NCBI GenBank assembly: GCA_030613145.1
Contig: JAUWMM010000043.1
Location: 1-9,392, forward strand
Direction of reading: 5' to 3'
From: Desulfobacterales bacterium
Lineage (GTDB): Bacteria > Desulfobacterota > Desulfobacteria > Desulfobacterales > C00003060
Length of the DNA: 9,392 bases
The notes below the pieces were generated by a model. It saw only the letters and a program-made list of their open reading frames with translations, did no database searches and was not told the DNA's origin. Shown one piece after another: positions 1 through 5,496 of the stretch; positions within the stretch are counted from its first letter, which is position 1; each line of letters begins with the position of its first letter. Position numbers and translations under genes: made by a program.

Positions 1-1
1 T

Positions 2-86
2 TGAAAGATGAACGTCGAACATCGAACTCGCCAGAGGCGAGCAAGCACTTGTCCGCCGCTGGCGCGGTCGATGTTCATTTTTTTCA
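2..86. repeat. Foldback repeat with two internal hairpins
   Basis: The arm at 2-18 (TGAAAGATGAACGTCGA) is nearly complementary to 68-86, with a small bulge. A second copy, GAACATCGA at 17-25, can pair perfectly with 67-75 as an alternative. Inside the loop are two small perfect hairpins: CTCGCC/GGCGAG at 27-41 and CGCC/GGCG at 54-64. The T-rich tract at 76-84 follows the stem only for rightward transcripts. No coding sequence is convincing here. It resembles the dispersed foldback repeats common between genes in delta-type proteobacteria; that resemblance is from memory. Confidence 0.6.
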
Positions 87-100
87 GTAAACCGTCCCCA

Positions 101-172
101 GTCCATCCGGTGCAAAAACAACGTAGCGCTTATGCACCACCCCCCGAGGTCGGTGAGTCAAGATGGATGGAC
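101..172. repeat. Nested inverted repeat downstream of the rdgC unit
   Basis: GTCCATCC at 101-108 is complementary to GGATGGAC at 165-172. Just inside it, GGTGCA at 109-114 is complementary to TGCACC at 133-138. The structure sits right after the stop codon of the leftward 174-residue gene and could lie in the 3' end of that transcript. It has no adjacent U-tract for leftward transcription, so I do not call it an intrinsic terminator. Confidence 0.45.
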
Positions 173-179
173 ACTAACT

Positions 180-704
180 CTATGAATATATCCATTGTCT
201 CATGAGGGGAATGACCTTTTTGTTCCAGTCCTCTGAAACCCTCATTGTTATGAATTGCCTGAAGAGGTTATCCGTAAACTGGAGGGCCTTATCATAAAGG
301 TATACCTTTTCAAGCACAGCCCCCTCTAAATCCTCTTCAGAAACCATAGGTCCGGTCTGGGGGCACCTTAGACCCACAATATGCAGGCTTTCCGCTTTAA
401 TGGTAAGGCGCCATTCCTGATCTCCTGTGATGTAAGAAAGATTAACCTCTGTTACGACAGCCCCTTTTCTCAGCGCCAAAACACCCTCTTCAAGGCCCGC
501 GTCGTCGCCCTTTATGGTAATGCTTTCCAATGTGTCCTTTTGCCTGTTCTCAAGTACAATCCGATTGCCGATCTGCAGGGACACGAGTTCTTGATCCAGT
601 TTTCTTATCTTATCTTGATCCCTTTCAATGACAAACCATAACCATGTGAGGTACTCATAGCCCAAGAACTTATAACGATTGTAAGAAATGGCAACGTCTA
701 GCAT
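180..704 (-). CDS. RdgC C-terminal-like protein (second half of a split RdgC)
   Basis: This 174-residue soluble protein resembles the C-terminal half of classical RdgC, a ring-forming DNA-binding protein that modulates RecA-dependent recombination. Residues 13-24 (FLGYEYLTWLWF) match the place where RdgC has a TEW-like segment. Residues 81-88 (GAVVTEVN) correspond to the GKVVTKLAL strand of E. coli RdgC. A WRLTIKAESLHIVGLR strand region and a helical tail with alternating acidic and hydrophobic residues follow in the same order as in RdgC. It has no signal peptide or membrane segment. The ATG is 3 nt after the TAA of the upstream gene and in the same phase, with a GGAG site inside the upstream gene's last codons, so translation is probably coupled. 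The match was judged by eye against remembered E. coli RdgC. It is probably a partner subunit of the upstream protein; a recently broken single rdgC is the alternative. Confidence 0.7.
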   Translation of the reverse strand: MLDVAISYNRYKFLGYEYLTWLWFVIERDQDKIRKLDQELVSLQIGNRIVLENRQKDTLESITIKGDDAGLEEGVLALRKGAVVTEVNLSYITGDQEWRLTIKAESLHIVGLRCPQTGPMVSEEDLEGAVLEKVYLYDKALQFTDNLFRQFITMRVSEDWNKKVIPLMRQWIYS

Positions 705-707
705 GTT

Positions 708-1322
708 TTACTCCGTGAAGTCTGTAGCAGAAAGTTTAACCAGGATATCGCGCTGTGTATCAGAAAGGCCCATCACGAGATCAGCGGCGGTGTACGGGAA
801 TAGTCTGATAAGGGGAAGCTGAAACGACTTGAAAAACAGTGTCTCCAATTCTTCATTGGCTGATTTCAAGGTCGAGCAAAACCACAAAGAAGACTCTTCA
901 TAATTCCATATAAGATCGTAAACGTTTGGTGTTGCAGGGATACGCAAGGTAAGAGCACTTATGACATGTTCTTTTATCATCCGTCTTTCGTCGCGTGACA
1001 AATATTGTCGTCCGGTCTCAGCAAGCCGCCTGGCCGCTTCCATGTCACAATGTTTCTTTATGACTGAGGAGGGTACGATCTTCTTGTCTATTCTTAATGA
1101 AAAGATAAAATAGGTGCCGATAACAAAGGACGAACCTTCAAAATTCGGGTTAAATGGCTTGTCAAATGATGTCCAGCCAACAGTCTTGTCTGAAATATCA
1201 TCATCTACCTCCGGAATCACATTCTTCTTGAGGCACTTAGCCATTGTTTCAAGAACAGGCCCTTCAAGTTTGCCTTCAACCCTGTAACGCGTTATAGAAA
1301 CAGCAGATGACAAAAGCCCCAT
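708..1322 (-). CDS. rdgC: RdgC-like recombination-associated protein, N-terminal part
   Basis: The 204-residue protein matches the first two thirds of RdgC. A VGW motif at 48-50 aligns with MGW of E. coli RdgC. KKIVPSSVIKK at 80-90 aligns with EKILPSPVIKQ. A long charged helix follows (about 91-120), then LTLRIPATPNVYDLIWN and the LKSANEELETLFFKSF helix, which corresponds to the AKKAEDTLALLRKS helix. Classical RdgC is a single protein of about 300 residues that forms a dimeric ring around duplex DNA and can restrain RecA. Here the protein ends at residue 204 and the remainder lies in the next gene. The ATG is preceded by GGAGGT at a rather long spacing of about 11 nt (1334-1339). Upstream is a strong palindrome that may regulate it. 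The family call is fairly firm; whether the protein works alone or only with its neighbour is inference. Confidence 0.8.
   Translation of the reverse strand: MGLLSSAVSITRYRVEGKLEGPVLETMAKCLKKNVIPEVDDDISDKTVGWTSFDKPFNPNFEGSSFVIGTYFIFSLRIDKKIVPSSVIKKHCDMEAARRLAETGRQYLSRDERRMIKEHVISALTLRIPATPNVYDLIWNYEESSLWFCSTLKSANEELETLFFKSFQLPLIRLFPYTAADLVMGLSDTQRDILVKLSATDFTE
711..714 (-). promoter_or_regulatory. Ribosome binding site inside the end of rdgC
   Basis: GGAG on the minus strand overlaps the last codons of the upstream gene and lies 6 nt before the ATG at 704. It supports real re-initiation of the second RdgC half after the in-frame TAA, rather than a dead downstream fragment. Confidence 0.65.
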
Positions 1323-1356
1323 AATCCTGCTCTACCTCCGTTCTTTTTAAACCACA

Positions 1357-1381
1357 TTAGACTGATAACTGATCAGTCTAA
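1357..1381. promoter_or_regulatory. Palindromic candidate operator upstream of rdgC
   Basis: TTAGACTGAT (1357-1366) and ATCAGTCTAA (1372-1381) are perfect inverted 10-bp arms around a 5-bp centre. The proximal edge is 34 bp upstream of the rdgC ATG, where a repressor or activator of that gene could bind. Arm length and the ACTGAT core are of the kind bound by dimeric TetR-type regulators. It does not match the LexA boxes I know. No regulator gene is adjacent, so it could also be just a hairpin in the leader RNA. Confidence 0.45.
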
Positions 1382-1413
1382 AGTTCGCATAATTACCTGA
1401 AATTATTAACAGC

Positions 1414-1505
1414 TAATTCCCCCCTTTCCTAAAGGGGGGTTAGGGGGGATTTTTGGGTAACTTCCTGAAATCCCCCTAAATCCCCCTTTAAAAAGGGGGA
1501 CTTTA
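1414..1505. repeat. C/G-rich nested inverted repeat
   Basis: Three stems are visible. A 9-bp-arm hairpin with a CCT loop spans 1419-1439. A second hairpin, CCCCCTTT/AAAGGGGG, spans 1482-1499. Between them, TTAGGGGGGATTT (1440-1452) can pair with AAATCCCCCTAA (1468-1479). The runs of C and G flanked by AAAT and TTAA resemble a dispersed intergenic repeat type seen in many environmental proteobacterial genomes. The rest of the gap between 1323 and 1648 holds the palindrome at 1357-1381 and otherwise nothing I can name. Confidence 0.7.
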
Positions 1506-1648
1506 AGACTTGTTTCCGAGAACTTTAGACTCTCAAGTGATAAAGACTATGCCCGAAAACAGTCTCCATTTTGCTCCGTGAATTCAAAGGGCGAAACATA
1601 AGAGAGACGGGGACGCGTTGTCAAGAGGAAAGCACTCGGAGGATATTT

Positions 1649-1945
1649 CTATCCCGAACTATTCAAACGTCCGGACCGAATGGATTTCAGACGCCTCTTG
1701 CGAAACAGGTGCGCCAAAAAGAACGGTGTGGCAAGAGCACACAGGATGAGCCCCGCCCAGCGAAAATAATGAAGCCAAGCCGGCCCTGTCCCCACCCCTG
1801 CAAAAAATTGCCAGCTGTTGTAAGCGTAATAGCCCGCCAGGAGGATAAAGCCGCCACAGAACAACAAGTAGAAAGCCCGCCGCCCGTGCCTGAGGTAGAA
1901 ACAGGCAAAGACTATAGCATGTATGACGAATATGGCGGCAAGCAT
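1649..1945 (-). CDS. Small hypothetical membrane protein, three predicted helices
   Basis: The product is about 98 residues from the ATG at 1945. Three hydrophobic segments are clear: roughly residues 1-18, 24-44 and 60-82. A basic RHGRR loop follows the first and a basic FRKRRLKS tail follows the last, consistent with an inner-membrane protein whose basic ends face the cytoplasm. I chose the ATG because AAGGA lies 4 nt upstream. An in-phase GTG at 1957 would add four residues, but its GGGAG is 14 nt away. I recognise no family. The opposite-strand frame here is arginine- and proline-rich and looks like a shadow. The gene stands alone between two repeats. Confidence 0.55.
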   Translation of the reverse strand: MLAAIFVIHAIVFACFYLRHGRRAFYLLFCGGFILLAGYYAYNSWQFFAGVGTGPAWLHYFRWAGLILCALATPFFLAHLFRKRRLKSIRSGRLNSSG

Positions 1946-2040
1946 CGTTTCCTTCACAGTGTCTACTTATTCTCCCTGTGCATTTGAACGGTAACTTACC
2001 AAAGGATGGTTCTCTCTGCAACTATGACAGCTTTGTAAAA

Positions 2041-2200
2041 AATCAATTTTACTCACCCCGGTGAAAACCGGAGTCCAGAGCCTTTGTAACTAGCTGAATA
2101 AACTGGATTCCGGCTTTCGCGACTCGACTGAGCTCGCCGAAGTCCGGAATGACAGAAAGGGGTGTTTTTCGACTTTTTACGAATGCATCAACTATGAGTA
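2041..2200. repeat. Intergenic foldback repeat
   Basis: The stretch from 2022 to 2368 has no gene. It contains a perfect CCGGT-GAAA-ACCGG hairpin (2058-2071) with a GNRA-type loop. A longer imperfect foldback follows, in which ATTCCGG (2107-2113) pairs with CCGGAAT (2144-2150), extended by CTTTCG against CGAAGT. Between these arms lies CGACTCGACTGAGCTCGC. The tail, GACTTTTTACGAATGCATCA, resembles the end of dispersed repeats seen in delta-type proteobacteria; this is from memory. Confidence 0.5.
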
Positions 2201-2293
2201 TTGTTTTGATATCTCTACCGGGTTGGGCCGAAGAGGATTCAATTCATCAAGAGTAAACAGGCTGTTACCCAAATCCCTTTTATAGTTCCATGA

Positions 2294-2323
2294 TTGTACA
2301 CTCGGGAAAAGACGTGCTATTTT
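2294..2323 (+). promoter_or_regulatory. Possible sigma-70-type promoter for the rhomboid gene
   Basis: TTGTAC (2294-2299) and TATTTT (2318-2323) are separated by 18 bp and lie about 45 bp before the start codon. The -35 box is a poor match, so this is only a candidate. Confidence 0.3.
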
Positions 2324-2368
2324 AAGGATAGCTAAGAAGCACAGAGCCTATGAAGAAAGTCGCTTATC

Positions 2369-3235
2369 ATGGTTGTAACATTTAAGAATCTCTCAGCAGA
2401 TCAGTCTAATACATACGGACTGGTCCTGTCCTCAGCTGGCATCTCGCATCGTACGAGAAAAGGGGAGCTTGGGTGGAACATACTGGTAAATGATACAGAA
2501 TACCAAAAAGCCCTTAACACGATCGAACGATACCTTATAGAGAACCAGGATTTTTATCCATCGGATAAACCCTTTTCTCATGAATACCACAAGACATTCA
2601 CGGGACTATGGGTATGCGGCATATTGCTGGCATCCCATCTGGCAATAACAATAGGCAATAACAGTCGGGTTTTCATCATAGCCTACGGTTCATCGGCCTT
2701 TCACATTTTGCACGGCGAATTGTACAGGAGCGTGACCTCGTTGATGATTCACGCGAACGCCTTGCACCTTGCAGGCAATATCCTTGGAATCGCCGTATTT
2801 GGCACCGCCGTCTGTACCATCACGGGTTGGGGCGTTGGCTGGCTTATGATCCTTGTGACCGGCATAGCCGGCAACATTATGAACGCCGTCTTGTACCAGG
2901 CAGGCCATCTTTCAGTCGGAGCTTCTACCGCTGTGTTCGGAGCACTCGGCATCCTGGCCGCGCAACAGTTCTCCAAGAAATTCAGACTTCCCGGTCAGCG
3001 AATGAAGGCGTGGCTTCCCCTAGGTGCTGGTCTGGCCCTCCTTAGTATTCTTGGTTCAGGGGAACATACTGACTTGATGGCCCACCTTTTTGGCTTTATG
3101 GCGGGAATTATTCTGGGGGCCATTTACGGCCTTCTTGTGAAACGGCCGGCAGCAAGGGCCTATCAGGCTTGTTTCCTTCTTATAGCTTTAAGCGTCCTTA
3201 CCATGTCGTGGATAATGGCCTTTGGCCACGGGTGA
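2369..3235 (+). CDS. Rhomboid-family intramembrane serine protease
   Basis: This 288-residue membrane protein should cleave transmembrane substrates within the bilayer. The rhomboid signature is complete. HLAGN at 133-137 supplies the oxyanion-side His133 and Asn137. GASTAVFG at 184-191 carries the catalytic Ser186. AHLFGFMAG at 238-246 carries the catalytic His239. I count about seven membrane segments: near 77-96, 121-147, 152-175, 181-200, 213-229, 234-256 and 264-285, meaning a six-helix core plus one C-terminal helix. Residues 1-75 form a soluble domain (TYGLVLSSAGI, then GWNILVND and a long amphipathic helix), similar in pattern to DUF2007-type domains and placed like the cytosolic domain of GlpG. 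An in-frame TGA at 2351-2353 makes the ATG at 2369 the first possible start; its ribosome site is weak. It appears monocistronic. The substrate is unknown. Confidence 0.92.
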   Translation: MVVTFKNLSADQSNTYGLVLSSAGISHRTRKGELGWNILVNDTEYQKALNTIERYLIENQDFYPSDKPFSHEYHKTFTGLWVCGILLASHLAITIGNNSRVFIIAYGSSAFHILHGELYRSVTSLMIHANALHLAGNILGIAVFGTAVCTITGWGVGWLMILVTGIAGNIMNAVLYQAGHLSVGASTAVFGALGILAAQQFSKKFRLPGQRMKAWLPLGAGLALLSILGSGEHTDLMAHLFGFMAGIILGAIYGLLVKRPAARAYQACFLLIALSVLTMSWIMAFGHG

Positions 3236-3315
3236 GGCCAGAATAAACTTCGCCCTGCTTAACCGCTTATCACGTCTAATATGGACAAATAGGCAACTAA
3301 ATCTCACTATACCGA

Positions 3316-3343
3316 GTGCGAGGTTTCAAGGGAAACTTCGTGC
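3316..3343. repeat. Hairpin between the rhomboid gene and dacB
   Basis: CGAGGTTTC (3319-3327) pairs with GAAACTTCG (3332-3340) through one G-U, around an AAGG loop, and wobble pairs extend it outward. No T-run follows, so it is not a convincing intrinsic terminator. The rest of the 259-bp gap shows nothing I can name apart from a weak promoter candidate. Confidence 0.4.
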
Positions 3344-3395
3344 ATGACAGACTCCGATTAACAGCGATAATATTGCATATTTGCCCAATCTATGC

Positions 3396-3424
3396 TTGAC
3401 TCAAAACGTTCATGCTTCCATTGT
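3396..3424 (+). promoter_or_regulatory. Weak promoter candidate for dacB
   Basis: TTGACT (3396-3401) is a good -35 box. At 17 bp spacing it is followed only by CATTGT (3419-3424), a poor -10 box. It is about 70 bp upstream of the dacB start. Confidence 0.25.
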
Positions 3425-3494
3425 TGTGGTTAGAGAAACAGTGTGGCTTCTGGCCGGATTATTGTGATATTCTTCTCAGATAACGAAATCTAAG

Positions 3495-4736
3495 ATGCTA
3501 AGCAGGATTATTATTGAGGCTTTCAAGCGGATAGCCGTAGTATACGGTACTGCCTTCTTATTGGTTTTAGCCGTGTGGTTATTGCAGCCCGCCCTCTCCC
3601 TAGCCGGGCAAGCGTCTTCTCTTTTGAACCGAATCTCCTCACAGGATGCCCTGCTGGTAGCAGGCCCTGATGGCCGTATCATTTACAGCAAGAACGAAAC
3701 CAGAAAATGTGTCCCTGCCTCGACCCTGAAGGTCTTGACGGGCCTTGCGGCTATTCATCACCTGGGAAAGTCCTACAGATTTCAGACTGAGTTCTATCAG
3801 GACCTTGACAAGGACCTGAAAGTAAAGGGGTATGGTGATCCACTCCTTATCTCCGAGGTGTGGCAAGAAATAGCCCAAGCCATAGCCCCCAGGCTCCAGG
3901 TCTTCAAAGATCTTGTCCTTGATGACACCTATTTTGAGGATGAGGTCGATATTCCGGGGGCCGGCTTGTCCACAAATCCCTATGATGCCCCCAACAGGGC
4001 GTTGTGTGCCAATTTCAACACGGTTTTTTTCAAGCGGGATGGCACAGGCCGGATCATCTCAGCAGAACCACAAACTCCCATGACACCTCTTGCCCTTGAG
4101 AAGGCCAGGTTGATGGGATTAAATAGCGGTCGTTACACCTTTTCACACGACGGACATGAGGCTGCACGCTATGCAGGGGAGCTACTGGTGCACTTCTTAG
4201 AAAAAAGAGGAAAGGTGTGTCAGGGCAAGATCCGCGCAGGCGTAGTGGTACCCGGAGACCCCCTGGTTTACACCTATCATTCGATTTTCACTCTGGAACA
4301 GACATTGAAAAAAATGTTCGAATTTTCGAATAATTTTATGGCTAATCAGATCCTGATTGCCCTCGGTGCCCATGTACATGGACCGCCCGGCACTTTGGCC
4401 AAGGGAGTGAAGGTGCTTTCTGACTATGCCGGAAAGGTGCTACACCTAAACATTGAGATTGCAGAGGGATCCGGGATATCAAGAAAGAACAGGCTTTCAG
4501 CCAAGGATATGCTTGCTGTTTTGAGACGCTTTGAGCCGCACCGCGCCCTCCTTGTTCGCAAAGGTCGGGTTTTTTACAAAAGCGGCACCCTAAAGGGTGT
4601 CAAGACGAGAGTCGGATACATCGAGGACAAATCAGGCAACCCATACTATTTTGTCATCTTTCTAAACAGCTCGCACGCAGATATTGACTCCATTTTCGAC
4701 TGTGTTAAAAATAGCATAGATAATGGACAAAATTAG
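3495..4736 (+). CDS. dacB: D-alanyl-D-alanine carboxypeptidase/endopeptidase (PBP4 type, peptidase S13)
   Basis: This is a periplasmic penicillin-binding protein that trims D-Ala from peptidoglycan stem peptides or cuts D-Ala cross-links. The three active-site motifs are present. SxxK is Ser76-Thr-Leu-Lys79 (in VPASTLKV). SxN is Ser278-Asn-Asn280 (in EFSNNFMANQ). The KTG equivalent is Lys362-Ser-Gly-Thr365. GYGDP at 112-116 and EGSGISRKNRLS at 324-335 are also typical of S13 enzymes. The N-terminus has a basic stretch, a hydrophobic core at about 13-34 and an SLA site near 35-37, so it is exported or membrane-anchored. At 413 residues it is shorter than E. coli PBP4 (about 477). The stretch between SxxK and SxN is about 200 residues against about 240, so the inserted domains are reduced. 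It stands alone. The start codon has only a weak ribosome site. Confidence 0.92.
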   Translation: MLSRIIIEAFKRIAVVYGTAFLLVLAVWLLQPALSLAGQASSLLNRISSQDALLVAGPDGRIIYSKNETRKCVPASTLKVLTGLAAIHHLGKSYRFQTEFYQDLDKDLKVKGYGDPLLISEVWQEIAQAIAPRLQVFKDLVLDDTYFEDEVDIPGAGLSTNPYDAPNRALCANFNTVFFKRDGTGRIISAEPQTPMTPLALEKARLMGLNSGRYTFSHDGHEAARYAGELLVHFLEKRGKVCQGKIRAGVVVPGDPLVYTYHSIFTLEQTLKKMFEFSNNFMANQILIALGAHVHGPPGTLAKGVKVLSDYAGKVLHLNIEIAEGSGISRKNRLSAKDMLAVLRRFEPHRALLVRKGRVFYKSGTLKGVKTRVGYIEDKSGNPYYFVIFLNSSHADIDSIFDCVKNSIDNGQN

Positions 4737-4781
4737 GCGCTTAGTTGTGAAATTCGCGTTTTCTCTGGCAGAAAACAAATT

Positions 4782-4946
4782 CGAAATCCGAATATCGAAA
4801 TCCGAAACAAATCTTCAATTTTCAAAATGCAAATGACCAAAACTGAATCCACAACCATAATCATGTCAAATAACTTGGATTCCATGTTTTGAACATTCGA
4901 ACATTTATATTTTGGATTTATTTCGGATTTCGGATTTCGTGCTTCG
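4782..4946. repeat. AT-rich foldback repeat between dacB and the thioredoxin gene
   Basis: The left arm (4782-4812) contains CGAAATCCGAA twice in tandem. The right arm (4916-4946) carries GGATTTCGG-type complements. The inner 17 bp of each arm, CGAAATCCGAAACAAAT against its complement, differ at one position. A second complementary pair, around CAAAACTGAATCC (4838-4850) and GGATTCCATGTTTTG (4878-4892), continues the foldback inward, so the whole unit could form a hairpin of about 165 nt. Its outer edge lies just upstream of the thioredoxin gene's ribosome site, so it is probably in that operon's leader or promoter region. Confidence 0.6.
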
Positions 4947-4967
4947 TATTTCCGCTTTATGCGGGTT

Positions 4968-4971
4968 AGGA
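4968..4971 (+). promoter_or_regulatory. Ribosome binding site deciding the thioredoxin start
   Basis: AGGA is 8 nt before the ATG at 4980. The in-phase ATG at 4959 has no purine-rich site before it. This favours the shorter protein, which then begins directly with a normal lipoprotein signal peptide. Confidence 0.55.
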
Positions 4972-4979
4972 TAGGGGTC

Positions 4980-5495
4980 ATGAAGTTTGTTGCCGGGGCT
5001 GTTATTGTAAGCACCATTATAATCCTACTTGTTTGTGGGTGTGGCGGCCAGGAAGACCACGGTGCGCTTGCCTCCCGTATCGCTCCTGACTTCGCACTCA
5101 AAAATGTGAATGGAGGTATCTGCCGCCTGACAGACCTAAGAGGTAAGGTTATATTGTTAAACTTCTTTGCGACCTGGTGTGGTCCATGCCGCCAAGAGAT
5201 TCCTGATTTTGTCCGGCTTTATGAAGGACTCAAAGATAAAGGGTTTGAGATCATAGGGGTGTCCCTCGATCAGGAAGGTGAAGCCGTTCTGAGGCCATTT
5301 ATTAAACACTACGCTATCAGTTACCCAATTGTACTGGGAACCAGCAAGGTGACTCTCGATTATGGTGGGATCAAGGGGGTTCCGACTACCTTTCTCATAG
5401 ACCGTAACGGCATAATTAGCAATTATTTCGCTGGGGTACGGCCGGGTTATATAATAGAGGAATCAGTGAGAAAACTCCTGAAACAAAAAGGCTAA
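4980..5495 (+). CDS. TlpA-like thioredoxin-fold lipoprotein (thiol-disulfide oxidoreductase)
   Basis: This 171-residue protein of the TlpA/ResA/AhpC-TSA type probably reduces or isomerises disulfides outside the cytoplasm. Residues 1-21 are a lipoprotein signal: MKF, a hydrophobic core, then VCGC with Cys21 as the likely lipidated residue, followed by a charged linker. The fold starts at APDFALKNVNG. The active site is WCGPC (Cys67 and Cys70), in the usual NFFATWCGPCRQEIP setting. GVPTTFLIDRNG carries the cis-proline (Pro135). The family includes partners of cytochrome c maturation, but no such genes are nearby. The next gene begins 1 nt after its stop, so the two are co-transcribed. An upstream in-phase ATG at 4959 would add seven residues and make a poorer signal peptide. 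Confidence 0.9.
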   Translation: MKFVAGAVIVSTIIILLVCGCGGQEDHGALASRIAPDFALKNVNGGICRLTDLRGKVILLNFFATWCGPCRQEIPDFVRLYEGLKDKGFEIIGVSLDQEGEAVLRPFIKHYAISYPIVLGTSKVTLDYGGIKGVPTTFLIDRNGIISNYFAGVRPGYIIEESVRKLLKQKG

Positions 5496-5496
5496 T

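Noticed and set aside
1596..1623. A stretch reading AGAGAGACGGGGACGCGTTG that resembles sequence left beside REP-associated transposase units
   Set aside because: No transposase gene or matching partner end is present; the resemblance is from memory and too short to call.
1571..1987. A 138-residue frame on the plus strand opposite the small membrane protein
   Set aside because: It is rich in Arg, Pro and Lys with no recognisable pattern, while the minus-strand frame gives three clean membrane helices. It looks like a shadow.
2400..2409. A second copy of the half-site ATCAGTCTAA from the rdgC palindrome, inside the rhomboid gene
   Set aside because: It is a single 10-bp half without the other arm, and lies in codons 11-14 of a clear coding sequence. 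Chance is a sufficient explanation.
3217..3229. TGGCC/GGCCA hairpin at the end of the rhomboid gene as a terminator
   Set aside because: It lies within the coding sequence and has no T-run after it.
4733..5101. A 122-residue minus-strand frame across the foldback repeat and the thioredoxin signal region
   Set aside because: It reads through the AT-rich repeat (ARNPKSEINPK and FRISIFGFRI style translation) and overlaps a clear lipoprotein gene on the other strand.
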